Source of the DNA: Pantoea sp.
Lineage (GTDB): Bacteria > Pseudomonadota > Gammaproteobacteria > Enterobacterales > Enterobacteriaceae
DNA length: 64,000 bases
NCBI RefSeq assembly: GCF_028283705.1
Contig: NZ_JAPWKD010000022.1
Span: 124,001 to 188,000 of the forward strand
Direction: 5' to 3'
Below are positions 10,576-21,379 of this stretch, one piece after another. Numbering within the stretch: the stretch's first letter is position 1; each line of letters begins with the position of its first letter. A model generated the notes under the pieces. The model saw nothing but the letters and a program-made list of their open reading frames with translations. It made no database searches and was not told where the DNA came from. The translations under genes and the position numbers were made by a program.

Positions 10576-13068
10576 TTACTTCTTGCCGGACTTGCTATCA
10601 CCCTGCGGATTGAGACGTCGCCAGGCGTGACGTTTCAGCATCGCCCAGGCGCTTCCCCCCACCAGTGCCGATACCAGCAACGCGGCCAGTGCCATCAGCA
10701 CCGAGTGTTGGTTGGCATACCACACCACCATCATGTACCAGGGCATTTCACCACTCGGGAACTGGGGTCCGACGCGGAAACTGCGGATACCGTTTTCATC
10801 GGTGATGATGGCGGTGTCGCCGCGAATACCCGCGTTAATCCGTGCCGAGTTCAGGTCGTTATGCAGACGTGTCAGCTGGTCATCGCTGGTGGCGACCGTC
10901 ATCACCACCAGGCGATCCGGGTTCCACGGCGAGCGATAGCTGAGAAAGCCGCGCCAGGCTTCATTCGAAGAGAAGTAACGATCGGCATCCAGCTGCTGGC
11001 GATACCAGTCGCCGGTCAGCCAGCCACGCAGCTTGTCCCAGGTAGTCGGGTCCTTCACCCCCAGCGTATTGCCGCTGGTCTCATAAGGTGTCCCCGCCAG
11101 CATTGCCTGGTTAAAGGCGCTGTTTTGCGTGGTGCTCACCGCCAGCAGATCGCTGTGCTCCAGACGCGTCAGATTGGTGCCGCCATTCGGCATGCCGAAC
11201 AGCACCTGGTTTTGCGCCAGCGGTACGCCGGTGGCGTTACCGGCACGGGCCGCCATATCCAGCAGGGTGGAGATCTCCGCGTCGCTCGGTTTCTCCGGCA
11301 GCATCAGCGTGGTCTGGGCGAAATCGGCCAGACGCGAGAACGGGAAGGATGCACCAACGAAGTACGACAGGTTCGGCAGCATGGTGAAGTGACGCGTATG
11401 GCTCAGGTCGATCGACGAGTCATCTTCAATGCGGCTCTTGATGTTGTTGTTCAGCAACACACCGCAAGGGGCATCCGCTTTCGGCTTGATGTTGAAGTAC
11501 AACGCCAACTGGTTATCCCCGTAAATCAGATAGGGATCGAGCTTCAGCGTGTAGTTTTCCTGGCGTGCATCGCCACCCAGACGGTGCCATGCGCTCTCCA
11601 GCAGGCCGACTTTGTTCACCGTCAGGTTACGCAGGAAGGTGCCGTTCAGCATCACGTTGAGGAACGAGTTGTTCTCGTCGATCCAGCTTTCCGACGGGAA
11701 ACGATAGTGCAGGTTCACCGGAATGGTGTCGCCGTCCCACATAAACAGGTCCGGCGCGGCGCGGAAGTTCACGCTCAGCGCGTCGTGCCAGATGCCGGTG
11801 GTGGTCAGGCTCTGATCTTTACGCAGCAGCTCACTCAGACGCACCGGACGGCTGGTGTTAATCCAGCGCGGCGCATCATAAGGCTTACGCAAACCAATCG
11901 GCTGCGTCTGCACATTCATGCTGCTGGCATCGGTGGTCAGCGGATGCGTGGTGAGACGGTTCGCCGCCTGACGCAGCTGCGCATCATCCGCGCCACTCAC
12001 CAGCAGCAGCTTGTACACCGGGTTGATCGGGTTATCAACCATTTGCAGGGTCGGGCCGTTGGCGGCCGGGAACGTCAGCGGGCCGATTTTATCGCCCGGA
12101 TGACCAAACAGAATGCCGTTGTGTTCCGGCAGATCGCCGCGCACCACCGGGAAACGAATGCCACGGTAATCCGACTGAATACCCAGCCACGAAGCCACCA
12201 GCGCCGCCGCACTGACAGTATCCGGTGCCACATCATTGGCAAAACCAATGGTGACGGTGGCGGGCGTCATACGCAGCGGATCAAGAAATGGACGCGGGAA
12301 GTTACGCAGGGCGGTGCCGATGTTCAGCTGCTGCCCTTCCATGCTCAGCGTGGTTTTCGGCAGAATCGTCACCTGATACTGGCGGGCGCTATCTTTCTCG
12401 CACAGCAATTTGTCGGCGTCGTTAATCTTGAAGCTGAGGTTGTTGCTGGACACCACCATCGCCGCCGGGATATCAAGCTGGTAATCACTGACATCGCTGT
12501 CGCTGGAGCCGAGTGGCAGCGTACCCAGCGGCTGGCCGTTAAGCATCAGTTGCAGCGAGGTATTACGTGACGCCAGCGCCGCAGAGACACGCAGAGACAG
12601 GTTGAGGCGCGCATTGGTGATCACTTCATCACCCGGCAGGGTAAAGACGATACCGGATTGCAACTGGCCGCCGGTCAATACGATCCCCTGCGGCTGGCCC
12701 ATCTGCGCCACGGAAATCACGGTGCTGACCGGCTGATTCAGCGGTGCCGCAGCCACCACCGGTGCCGCGACAGGAGCGGGAAGCGGTGCGGGGGTCGGTA
12801 ACACAATATCCGATGCCGGTGCCTCGCTGGCTGCCGCAGGCGCATCGTTTTCCGTCGCCGGGGCATTTTCTGCCGGGGCGTAAGGGGCACTGCCTGCCGC
12901 CGCTTTAAGCTGGGCATCCGCGTTGCTATCCAGCCCCTGCGGCGGGGGCACCTGTCCCAGGGCAGAGCTATCCTGCGTCACCGTTGCCGAGGTATCCGCC
13001 CAGGCAGGCACCAGCAGCAGCGCGGTTGCCAGCGAACTTGCCAGCAACGTTTGCATCAGATTCTTCAT
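10576..13068 (-). CDS. bcsB: Cellulose synthase periplasmic subunit BcsB (second locus)
   Basis: BcsB is the periplasmic cyclic-di-GMP-associated partner of BcsA. I chose the ATG at 13068 (MKNLMQTLLASSLATALLLV, a signal peptide), giving 830 residues; it overlaps the bcsA stop as ATGA. A longer open frame starts at 13134 but would run 70 bases into bcsA. After the signal peptide comes a Pro/Ala-rich spacer (about residues 45-105). The carbohydrate-binding and flavodoxin-like repeats of BcsB follow, with S-S-I-D-L-S-H-T-R-H-F as a recognisable segment. A C-terminal membrane helix ends in Lys/Arg. Confidence 0.95.
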   Translation of the reverse strand: MKNLMQTLLASSLATALLLVPAWADTSATVTQDSSALGQVPPPQGLDSNADAQLKAAAGSAPYAPAENAPATENDAPAAASEAPASDIVLPTPAPLPAPVAAPVVAAAPLNQPVSTVISVAQMGQPQGIVLTGGQLQSGIVFTLPGDEVITNARLNLSLRVSAALASRNTSLQLMLNGQPLGTLPLGSSDSDVSDYQLDIPAAMVVSSNNLSFKINDADKLLCEKDSARQYQVTILPKTTLSMEGQQLNIGTALRNFPRPFLDPLRMTPATVTIGFANDVAPDTVSAAALVASWLGIQSDYRGIRFPVVRGDLPEHNGILFGHPGDKIGPLTFPAANGPTLQMVDNPINPVYKLLLVSGADDAQLRQAANRLTTHPLTTDASSMNVQTQPIGLRKPYDAPRWINTSRPVRLSELLRKDQSLTTTGIWHDALSVNFRAAPDLFMWDGDTIPVNLHYRFPSESWIDENNSFLNVMLNGTFLRNLTVNKVGLLESAWHRLGGDARQENYTLKLDPYLIYGDNQLALYFNIKPKADAPCGVLLNNNIKSRIEDDSSIDLSHTRHFTMLPNLSYFVGASFPFSRLADFAQTTLMLPEKPSDAEISTLLDMAARAGNATGVPLAQNQVLFGMPNGGTNLTRLEHSDLLAVSTTQNSAFNQAMLAGTPYETSGNTLGVKDPTTWDKLRGWLTGDWYRQQLDADRYFSSNEAWRGFLSYRSPWNPDRLVVMTVATSDDQLTRLHNDLNSARINAGIRGDTAIITDENGIRSFRVGPQFPSGEMPWYMMVVWYANQHSVLMALAALLVSALVGGSAWAMLKRHAWRRLNPQGDSKSGKK

Positions 13069-15170
13069 GCTGCGCTGTCCTCTTTCACGGCAGGCTGAGC
13101 GTCCTGCTTGCCTTTGTTGCGACGATCTTTCCATGTCAGCCAGAACAGCTCAAAAACGGTACGCACAATGGTGCCAATCGACAGCAACGGATTGTCCTGC
13201 TTGTACTGCGGCTGAATCCACGCATCGGCGCGCGCCAGCACCACGCGCACCAGTTCACGGCGACGCGACAGCGGCATGGCTTCGAAACGCAGACGAATGG
13301 TTTCTTCGTCACCGGAAATTTTGCTCACCGGAATGGTGATAGCACCGGATTTCAGCAGCAGATCAATCTCTTCGATTTCATCAAACTCATGACGACCGTC
13401 CGGTGCATCGAGCTGCGCGCCACCCATCGACAGGTTGCTGGTCATGGTGCGCGACGAGATACCGCTGGCGTAGTGAATAATCGCCGGGATTTCTACCTCA
13501 ATACGGATGGTTTTACGCACCTGTTTGGTTTCGCGCGCCACCGCAATCGCCGCCATCAGGATAATCAGGCTGAACACCGCCCAGCCGACGTTCAGGGCGA
13601 TAACGTAAGGGTCCACGCCAAAATAGTTATGCATGGTGGCACGTACCACGCCTGCCACGATGCCCACCGTCAGCAGTGCCGCCACAATCACATGGGGACG
13701 CACGATATGGAAATCGAAGAAGCCCTGATCCAGTACCCCGCCTTTATCCGTGACGTTGAATTTGCCGTGTTTCGGCGAAAACATGGTCAGGATAGTCGGG
13801 ATAACCAGGTGGAAACACATCACCGTTTCGTAAATCTCACCCCAGAAGGTGTAGCGGAAACGGCCATTCATGCGGGAGTTGACATACAACGACATCACCA
13901 GATGCGGCAATACGTAGGCGAAGATCAGCGATGCCGACGAATGAATGATGTTCAGGTTAAACAGCAGGTACGCCAGTGGCGCAGTCAGGAACGCCACGCG
14001 CGGTAAACCAAACTGGAAATGCAGCATGGCGTTGAGGTAGCACAGACGTTGCTGCCATTTCAGACCACGGCCCAGCAGCGGATTATCGACGCGGAAAATC
14101 TGCGTCATGCCACGCGCCCAGCGGGTACGCTGAATAACGTGCAGACCAAGACGCTCGGTGGCCAGACCGGCGGCCAGCGGAATCGACAGGAACGCCGAAC
14201 CCCAGCCCAGACGCTGCATTTTCAGCGCGGTGTGCGCATCTTCGGTGACGGTTTCAACCGCAAAACCCCCAATCTGCTCCAGCGCGCTACGGCGAATCAC
14301 CGCACAGGAGCCACAGAAGAAGGTGGCGTTCCAGTTATCGTTACCCTGCTGTACCGGGCCGTAGAACAGCGAACCTTCGTTCGGGATGCTGCGCGCTGCG
14401 CGCAGGTTACGCTCGAACGGGTCCGGCGAGTAGAAGTAGTGCGGCGTCTGCAACAGCGCCAGTTTCGGATCTTTCAGGAACGGTCCGACCGTCGCTTGCA
14501 GGAAGGTGCGGGTGGCGACGTGGTCACAGTCAAATACGCAAATCAGCTCACCTTTGGTGATTTTCATCGCGTGGTTGAGGTTACCGGCTTTGGCGTGGCG
14601 GTTATCGTCACGGGTGATATAACCGACACCCACATCCGCAGCAAACATGGCAAACTCACTGCGCTTACCATCATCCAGTAAATAGATTTTGAGTTTGTCG
14701 CGCGGGTAATCAATACATTGTGCCGCCAACACCGTATCGCGAACCACATCAAGGCTTTCGTTGTACGATGGCACATAAACGTCCACCGTCGGCCACAGAC
14801 TGGTGTCATCAGGCAACGGTTCGATGGTGCGTTTTAATGGCCAGGTGGTTTGCAGGAAGCCAAGAATTAAGATCAGCCAGACATAAAGCTCGGCAAGATA
14901 TAAGCCGATGCCAAGAATGGCTTCAACCTCTGAATTAAATTGCAGAGTCTCCGTGGTGCGCCACCAGATATATCGGGTTGACATGAGCGCGGAGAGAATG
15001 ACCATCACCACTGTTATTTTGCGGCTTTTGCTGAAGCCCATTAAAAACATCATACCGATGCTGATTAAGCCAAAGATATATTGTTTCTGGCTATCCATCG
15101 GCGTAATGATGATTACCGCTGCGACCGGTGCAAGCACCAGCAGCAGCAGGTAAAACCCGAGTTTTCTCAT
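13065..15170 (-). CDS. bcsA: Cellulose synthase catalytic subunit BcsA (UDP-forming)
   Basis: Inner-membrane family 2 glycosyltransferase that polymerises glucose from UDP-glucose and translocates the chain. All catalytic motifs are visible: D-D-G at 166-168, D-C-D at 214-216, T-E-D at 309-311 and Q-R-T-R-W at 347-351 (QxxRW). Membrane helices flank the GT domain. The C-terminal part (about 555-660) is a PilZ domain with R-K-T-I-R near its start and S-M-G-G-A, the cyclic-di-GMP binding elements. At 701 residues it lacks the long N-terminal extension of E. coli BcsA (872 residues), as expected for type I operons. It starts 54 bases after bcsQ and is coupled to bcsB by an ATGA overlap. Confidence 0.97.
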   Translation of the reverse strand: MRKLGFYLLLLVLAPVAAVIIITPMDSQKQYIFGLISIGMMFLMGFSKSRKITVVMVILSALMSTRYIWWRTTETLQFNSEVEAILGIGLYLAELYVWLILILGFLQTTWPLKRTIEPLPDDTSLWPTVDVYVPSYNESLDVVRDTVLAAQCIDYPRDKLKIYLLDDGKRSEFAMFAADVGVGYITRDDNRHAKAGNLNHAMKITKGELICVFDCDHVATRTFLQATVGPFLKDPKLALLQTPHYFYSPDPFERNLRAARSIPNEGSLFYGPVQQGNDNWNATFFCGSCAVIRRSALEQIGGFAVETVTEDAHTALKMQRLGWGSAFLSIPLAAGLATERLGLHVIQRTRWARGMTQIFRVDNPLLGRGLKWQQRLCYLNAMLHFQFGLPRVAFLTAPLAYLLFNLNIIHSSASLIFAYVLPHLVMSLYVNSRMNGRFRYTFWGEIYETVMCFHLVIPTILTMFSPKHGKFNVTDKGGVLDQGFFDFHIVRPHVIVAALLTVGIVAGVVRATMHNYFGVDPYVIALNVGWAVFSLIILMAAIAVARETKQVRKTIRIEVEIPAIIHYASGISSRTMTSNLSMGGAQLDAPDGRHEFDEIEEIDLLLKSGAITIPVSKISGDEETIRLRFEAMPLSRRRELVRVVLARADAWIQPQYKQDNPLLSIGTIVRTVFELFWLTWKDRRNKGKQDAQPAVKEDSAA

Positions 15171-15224
15171 GATTCACCTGCGGAGCTGTGTTGTTTTTAT
15201 TCGCGGTCTGGCAAGGCCAGACTA

Positions 15225-16015
15225 TTAATAATGACTGCGAATGGGTGCCTGAACTTCGCCGTTACCCACGGTGATATTCAGGATATTGGAGACACGTCTG
15301 GCAACCAGCTCAATATCAAACGCTGCCGCAGATGCAGGGCTGAAATCAAAAACAGATTGCTGCGACGCATTGGCCTCCGCGACACTTTCATCACGGTGCA
15401 CCACACCCAGTAAATTGTCCCCCAGACGCTGCTGCATAAAAGCAGTGACTTCACGGCTTATATTGCGGCGGTTATCGCTCTGGTTGAGAACAAAATAGTG
15501 TCCACGTTTATTATTCAGTGGCTGACCAATCATGCGGTCATTTTCAATTTGCGGCAGCAAAGAGACGGACGCGGTATCTGCCAGCATCACCACTAAATGC
15601 ATATCGGCCAGTGCCGTCATCGCCTTTAATGCCGGACCCGGGCCAGGCGGAAAATCCGCAATGATCACCAGTCCCGGATAATTCAGCACCGTATCCAGAC
15701 CGCGCCGCAGAAAATGCGGATCTTTCGCCAGCCGCTCTTCAAAACGCTCACGCTGTTCTTCGGTGACGTCACCGTAAGGCATGACAAAAATATTGCCGCC
15801 GGTGGTGAGAATCGACTGACTCCAGTCTGCCTGCTCATCCGAGCGCGCCACAAAGCCGCGACCATCATGCAGCGGCACACCAAAATGCAGACGCAGTGCA
15901 TTTTGTACGTCAAAATCGATTGCCAAAACTTTGCTGCCTGCGCGGGCCAGACTCCAGGCCAGGTTGGCTGCCATTGTGGTTTTCCCTACTCCCCCTTTAG
16001 GCGAGCACACACAAA

Positions 16016-16025
<10 letters not shown>
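15225..16025 (-). CDS. bcsQ: Cellulose biosynthesis ATPase BcsQ (ParA/MinD family)
   Basis: 266 residues with an N-terminal deviant Walker A motif (S-P-K-G-G-V-G-K-T-T, residues 8-17) and Walker A' region (A-I-D-F-D-V-Q-N), typical of MinD/ParA ATPases. BcsQ positions the cellulose synthase complex at the cell pole in E. coli and is needed for synthesis. The ATG lies inside the 3' end of bcsO (10-base overlap) behind a GAGAAG ribosome-binding sequence. Internal elements such as I-A-D-F-P-P-G-P-G-P match the family switch II region. Confidence 0.94.
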
Positions 16026-16774
<749 letters not shown>

Positions 16775-17202
16775 GACCAGGGGCCTGTTAAGGAGGGGGG
16801 AATTTTTCGCGAATATATCACATACCTTTAAACACAGTGAGAGAATTCTGATTATTAAAGCGTCGCATTCAATAAAAGAGTTTTATCTTTCTGATTGAAA
16901 AAAAGGTAGCAATATAACGATCCATCTGCTTATTATCCGGAATTAATTAATATCGATTAACTGAAATAATCACGGTGATAACATTTCTATAACCCACTGA
17001 AAAATCACCAACCCTCTGCAATCTGCGGATTTTTCATACGTGTGATGAGCTTCACACAATCCTGACAAAATTCAGAATTTGTCCTGGCATTGAGAAGAAT
17101 TTTTAAGACCAGCCAAAGACGGATGAAATGATGTAATGAATTTTTCTGTTTTTGCATAATCAATGCTTCGAGCGTTAATTTTATTGAAGTATAGACGAGC
17201 AA
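16775..17202. other. AT-rich intergenic leader of the bcs operon
   Basis: About 430 bases between bcsO and the dpp terminator, much lower in GC than its surroundings. It should hold the bcsO promoter and any operator, but I cannot assign a specific site. A minus-strand frame (17005-17157, 50 codons from ATG, starting MQKQKNSLHH) lacks a convincing ribosome-binding site and similarity I recognise, so I treat it as doubtful. Confidence 0.4.
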
Positions 17203-17228
17203 ATGAAAAAGGCCCCATTCGGGGCCTT
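17203..17228 (-). terminator. Intrinsic terminator of the dpp operon
   Basis: Stem AAGGCCCC / GGGGCCTT (17209-17216 with 17221-17228), loop of 4, followed on the minus strand by a T-run. It lies about 20 bases beyond the dppF stop. Confidence 0.9.
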
Positions 17229-17248
17229 AAACAATCACCATAATACTT

Positions 17249-18259
17249 TTATGCGCCCGTAATTGGCTGGTTCTCATCCTGATCGACAGCGAAGCAGGCA
17301 ATCTGCTGTTCGCCATAGGTTTTCAGTTTCGGCTGCAATTGTACGCAGGTACCAAAACGGCGGCGGCAGCGCGCATTGAAAGCACAGCCCGGCGGTGGGT
17401 TTAGCGGGCTGGGCAGCTCGCCAGTCAGTTTAATACGTTCACGACGCTCATCCGGATTCAGGCGCGGCGTCGCCGACAACAGTGCCTGGGTATACGGATG
17501 ACGCGGGTTACTGAAGATCGCCTCTTTGCTGCCTTTTTCCACACAGCGTCCCAGGTACATCACCATCACTTCATCGGCGATATGTTCCACCACCGACAAA
17601 TCGTGGGAAATAAACACATAGGACAGGCCAAGGTCCTGCTGCAGGTCCATCATCAGATTCAGCACCTGCGCACGCACCGACACATCAAGCGCCGACACCG
17701 GTTCATCGGCGATCAGCACATCCGGGTCGAGCATCAGACCACGCGCAATGGCGATACGCTGACGCTGGCCGCCAGAAAACATATGCGGGTAACGATCATA
17801 ATGTTCGGTTTTCAGGCCGACCTTCGCCATCATCTCCAGCGTTTTCTCGCGACGTTCCGCTTTGGTCAGCGTGGTGTTGATCACCAGCGGCTCTTCCAGA
17901 ATCTGGCTGATTTTCTTGCGTGGATTGAGTGAGCCATACGGATTCTGGAACACGATCTGAATTTTCTGGCGACGCAGTTTCTGCGCCTGAGGATCGTGCT
18001 TCAGCAGATCCTGACCGTGCCAGTACAGCTGCCCTTCCGTCGGGGTTTCAATCATGGTCAGCAGGCGGCCAAGGGTGGACTTACCACAGCCCGATTCCCC
18101 GACCACTGCCAGCGTTTTACCGCGTTCCAGGTTGAACGACACGCCATCAAGCGCTTTCACCAGACGTTCCTGGCCGAACAAACCTTTCTTCACCGGGTAG
18201 TGTTTTTTCAGGTCAATCGCCTGCAGCAGGTAATCCTGCTGTGTATTTTCATGACTCAT
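17249..18259 (-). CDS. dppF: Dipeptide ABC transporter ATP-binding protein DppF
   Basis: One of two ATPases energising the dipeptide (and heme) importer DppABCDF at the inner membrane. The ATG at 18259 (M-S-H-E-N-T-Q-Q) follows GGGAGA and gives 336 residues, against 334 in E. coli; an in-frame ATG at 18280 is less likely. Visible motifs: Walker A G-E-S-G-C-G-K-S-T, ABC signature F-S-G-G-Q-R-Q-R-I, Walker B V-L-I-A-D-E-P, and the C-terminal oligopeptide-type domain with cysteines near A-F-N-A-R-C-R-R-R-F. It overlaps dppD by 11 bases and is the last gene of the operon. Confidence 0.96.
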   Translation of the reverse strand: MSHENTQQDYLLQAIDLKKHYPVKKGLFGQERLVKALDGVSFNLERGKTLAVVGESGCGKSTLGRLLTMIETPTEGQLYWHGQDLLKHDPQAQKLRRQKIQIVFQNPYGSLNPRKKISQILEEPLVINTTLTKAERREKTLEMMAKVGLKTEHYDRYPHMFSGGQRQRIAIARGLMLDPDVLIADEPVSALDVSVRAQVLNLMMDLQQDLGLSYVFISHDLSVVEHIADEVMVMYLGRCVEKGSKEAIFSNPRHPYTQALLSATPRLNPDERRERIKLTGELPSPLNPPPGCAFNARCRRRFGTCVQLQPKLKTYGEQQIACFAVDQDENQPITGA

Positions 18260-19235
18260 AAGTCGGTCTCCCGGCATCATCCAGTGGGAAGTGGCATTTG
18301 GACTGGCGGCCCGGAATATCGCGCAGCTCAGGTTCTTCGCGACGGCAACGGTCAGTCACATAGGGGCAGCGCGGATTCAGCAGGCAGCCGGTCGGACGGT
18401 CATATTTGCCCGGCACCACACCCGGTAGCGACGCCAGACGCGCTTTATCCTCCGCGAATTCCGGCAGCGCGCGCAGTAACGCCTGAGTATAAGGATGACG
18501 CGGTGCTTTGAAGATATCCGCCGCTTTGCCGCTTTCCACCACCTGGCCGGCATACATTACGATGATGTGCTGAGCCGCTTCGGCCACCAATGCCAAATCA
18601 TGGGTGATGAGGATCAGCGCCATGTTCTCCTGCTTCTGCAACTCCAGCAGCAGTTCAATGATCTGCGCCTGGATGGTCACGTCGAGTGCGGTGGTCGGCT
18701 CATCGGCGATCAGCAGTTTCGGTTTGCAGGCAATCGCCATGGCGATCATCACGCGCTGGCTCATGCCGCCGGACAGCTGATGCGGATACACATCCAGACG
18801 CGAGGCCGGATCGGGAATCCCCACCTGCTCCAGCAGGTCAATCGCCCGCTGACGGCGAGTGCTACGGCTGCCGCCCTGATGCACTTTCAGCGCTTCCATA
18901 ATCTGGAAGCCCACGGTGTAACACGGATTGAGGCTGGTCATCGGGTCCTGAAAGATCATCGCCACTTCCGCCCCCACCAGCTGACGACGCTCTTTTTCAG
19001 AGATGCGTTGCAGATCGCGCTGATTAAACTCCAGCTTCTCTGCCATCACCCGGCCGGGATAATCGATCAGGCCCATAATCGCCAGTGAACTGACGGATTT
19101 GCCGGAACCGGACTCACCAACAATTCCGACCACCTGGCCCTGCTCAACCTGATAACTGATGCGGTCAACCGCACGGAACGGTGTTTTTTCGTCGCCAAAA
19201 TGCACCGACAGTTTTTCTACATTTAATAACGCCAT
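18249..19235 (-). CDS. dppD: Dipeptide ABC transporter ATP-binding protein DppD
   Basis: 328 residues (327 in E. coli). Walker A G-E-S-G-S-G-K-S-V, signature L-S-G-G-M-S-Q-R-V, Walker B L-L-I-A-D-E-P and the C-terminal Cys-containing L-L-N-P-R-C-P-Y-V segment of OppD/DppD proteins. It pairs with DppF as the ATPase dimer of the importer. It starts 12 bases after dppC, within the single-direction dpp operon. Confidence 0.96.
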   Translation of the reverse strand: MALLNVEKLSVHFGDEKTPFRAVDRISYQVEQGQVVGIVGESGSGKSVSSLAIMGLIDYPGRVMAEKLEFNQRDLQRISEKERRQLVGAEVAMIFQDPMTSLNPCYTVGFQIMEALKVHQGGSRSTRRQRAIDLLEQVGIPDPASRLDVYPHQLSGGMSQRVMIAMAIACKPKLLIADEPTTALDVTIQAQIIELLLELQKQENMALILITHDLALVAEAAQHIIVMYAGQVVESGKAADIFKAPRHPYTQALLRALPEFAEDKARLASLPGVVPGKYDRPTGCLLNPRCPYVTDRCRREEPELRDIPGRQSKCHFPLDDAGRPTYES

Positions 19236-19247
19236 CTCGGTGCCTCT

Positions 19248-20150
19248 TTACTGCTTGAGTTTCGGGTCGAGTGCATCACGCAAACCATCGCCCATGAGGT
19301 TGAATGCCAGAACCGTCAGCAGGATGATCACTCCGGGGAAGGTCACCACCCACCAGGCACTTTGCGCGTACTGCAACACGTCGGAGAGCATGGTGCCCCA
19401 CTCCGGCGTCGGCGGTTGCGCCCCCATACCGAGAAAGCCCAACGCTGCCATATCAAGGATGGCGTTGGAGAAACCTAATGATGCCTGCACGATCAGCGGT
19501 GCCAGGCAGTTAGGCAGAATATTGACGAACATCTGGCGCAGCGTACCGGCACCCGCCACGCTGGACGCGGTGACGTAATCGCGATTCACTTCCACCAGCA
19601 CCGCCGCACGCGTCAGACGAATATAGTGCGGCAGCGCCACGAACGTCAGCGCCAGCCCGGCATTAACAATCGACGGACCGAAAATCGCCACCAGCACCAG
19701 CGCCAGCAACAGGCTGGGCAGCGCCAGCATGATATCGACCAGACGCATAATGATGGCGTCAACCACCCCACCGAGGTAACCGGCCATCAGACCGAACACC
19801 ACCCCGAGGATCAGCGACAGCACCACCACCAGACAGCCCACCAGCAGTGACAGGCGCGCACCAAACATCAGGCGCGACAGGATATCGCGGCCAACATCAT
19901 CGGTGCCGAGAATAAATTTCCAGCTGCCACCGTCCTGCCAGACTGGTGGGTGCAGCAGCGCATCACGGAACTGTTCAGCTGGCGCATGCGGGGCCAGAAA
20001 TTCGGCGAAGATGGCGACAAGCAGCATCAGGATGATGTAGACCAGGCCAATCACCGCGCCTTTATTACGTTTGAAGTAGTGCCAGAATTCCTGAATCGGG
20101 GTCATCGGCTTGGGTGCAGCGCTTACGCTTGCGGGATCAACAGCAGACAT
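19248..20150 (-). CDS. dppC: Dipeptide ABC transporter permease DppC
   Basis: 300 residues, the same length as E. coli DppC, with near-identical stretches such as P-I-Q-E-F-W-H-Y-F-K-R-N-K-G-A-V and the ending D-G-L-R-D-A-L-D-P-K-L-K-Q. Six hydrophobic segments and the permease EAA-type loop (V-T-A-S-S-V-A-G-A-G) are present. It forms the inner-membrane channel with DppB. It lies 9 bases after dppB. Confidence 0.96.
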   Translation of the reverse strand: MSAVDPASVSAAPKPMTPIQEFWHYFKRNKGAVIGLVYIILMLLVAIFAEFLAPHAPAEQFRDALLHPPVWQDGGSWKFILGTDDVGRDILSRLMFGARLSLLVGCLVVVLSLILGVVFGLMAGYLGGVVDAIIMRLVDIMLALPSLLLALVLVAIFGPSIVNAGLALTFVALPHYIRLTRAAVLVEVNRDYVTASSVAGAGTLRQMFVNILPNCLAPLIVQASLGFSNAILDMAALGFLGMGAQPPTPEWGTMLSDVLQYAQSAWWVVTFPGVIILLTVLAFNLMGDGLRDALDPKLKQ

Positions 20151-20159
20151 GATGCCCCC

Positions 20160-21179
20160 TTATTTCTTATGACGGATACGTGGATTCACCACGCCGTACA
20201 ACAGATCAACCAGCAGGTTGACCAGGATGATCAGAATCGCCACCAGCAGCACGCCGCCCTGCACTACCGGATAATCGCGGCGTTGCAGCGCTTCAATCAG
20301 CCAGCGCCCAAGGCCCGGCCAGGAGAAGATGGTTTCTGTCAGAATCGCGCCCGCCAGCAAGGTACCCACCTGCAAACCGATGACGGTCACCACCGGCAGC
20401 ATGGCGTTGCGCAGCGCGTGCACCACAATCACGCGCATCCGCGTCAGCCCTTTGGCGCGCGCGGTGCGGATGTAGTCTTCGCCCAGCACTTCCAGCATCG
20501 AGGAGCGCGTCATACGCACAATCACCGCCAGCGGGATGGTGCCCAGCACGATGGCGGGCAGAATCATGTGCATCACCGCATCTTTGAAGTCACCCGGTTC
20601 ACCCCACAACAGGGTGTCGATCAGCATAAAGCCGGTAAGTGGATGGCTATCGTCGAGGAAGATGGTGTCACTGACGCGCCCGGAAACCGGCGTCAGGTTG
20701 AGTTGCACCGACACCAGCATGATCAACATGATGCCCCACCAGAAAATCGGCATCGAATAACCGGTGAGTGAGATGCCAACGGCGGTGTGATCGAACACCG
20801 AACCGCGTTTCACCGCAGCCAGCACGCCCACCGGGATACCGACGGCAATGGCGAAAATCATCGCGCAGATGCCCAGCTCCAGCGTGGCTTTAAAGCGCGG
20901 CACGAATTCGTCCCACACCGGAATGCGGCTTTTTAATGAGATACCTAAATCGCCGTGCAACACACCGTTGATGTAGGTGAGATATTGTTTCCACAGGGGT
21001 TGGTCAAGACCAAACATCGCCATCAACTGCGCATGGCGTTCTGGCGAGATACCGCGTTCGCCCGCCATGATCAGCACCGGGTCACCGGGGATCAGATGGA
21101 CAAATGCGAAGGTCAACAGGGTAATACCGATAAATGTCGGGATGACAAGTCCCAGACGTCGGAGTATGAACTGCAGCAT
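20160..21179 (-). CDS. dppB: Dipeptide ABC transporter permease DppB
   Basis: 339 residues, matching E. coli DppB length. It starts MLQFILRRLGLVIPTFIGIT, the usual first membrane helix of DppB/OppB permeases, and has the EAA-type loop (Y-I-R-T-A-R-A-K-G-L). It heads the distal dppBCDF part of the operon, about 200 bases after dppA, with two hairpins in the gap that may set relative expression. Confidence 0.96.
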   Translation of the reverse strand: MLQFILRRLGLVIPTFIGITLLTFAFVHLIPGDPVLIMAGERGISPERHAQLMAMFGLDQPLWKQYLTYINGVLHGDLGISLKSRIPVWDEFVPRFKATLELGICAMIFAIAVGIPVGVLAAVKRGSVFDHTAVGISLTGYSMPIFWWGIMLIMLVSVQLNLTPVSGRVSDTIFLDDSHPLTGFMLIDTLLWGEPGDFKDAVMHMILPAIVLGTIPLAVIVRMTRSSMLEVLGEDYIRTARAKGLTRMRVIVVHALRNAMLPVVTVIGLQVGTLLAGAILTETIFSWPGLGRWLIEALQRRDYPVVQGGVLLVAILIILVNLLVDLLYGVVNPRIRHKK

Positions 21180-21317
21180 AAGCCGGACTCTCAGTCATTT
21201 CCCACAGCGTTGCCACCGGGGACTACATTGCTCAAAACAAGCATCCGGCACATAGCCGAACGCGACGCCAGAAGCGCTTCAATATAAGAATTTAGCCGGA
21301 AAAAAAGTGCGGAGTGC

Positions 21318-21358
21318 GGGCGGTAAAGATACCGCCCGAGGGCCGACGGCGTCGGCCC
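21318..21358. repeat. Two consecutive hairpins between dppA and dppB
   Basis: Stem GGGCGGTA/TACCGCCC (21318-21325 with 21330-21337) and stem GGGCCGAC/GTCGGCCC (21340-21347 with 21351-21358). There is no T-run, so these look like RNA-stabilising or attenuating structures protecting the abundant dppA message rather than a full terminator. In many bacteria the binding protein is expressed in excess over its permease by this arrangement. Confidence 0.6.
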
Positions 21359-21379
21359 TGACCGCCATAATCCGAAAGG

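Noticed and set aside
10564..12570. 668-codon open frame on the + strand
   Set aside because: It is the antisense shadow of the intact minus-strand bcsB, with Arg/Gln/His-rich composition and no family pattern. High GC produces long antisense frames.
13068..13134. Longer BcsB start at 13134
   Set aside because: It would overlap bcsA by 70 bases and place charged residues before an obvious signal peptide; the ATGA-coupled start at 13068 fits better.
17005..17202. 65-codon minus-strand frame upstream of bcsO
   Set aside because: No convincing ribosome-binding site or recognisable family, located in AT-rich regulatory DNA; left as doubtful in the intergenic entry.
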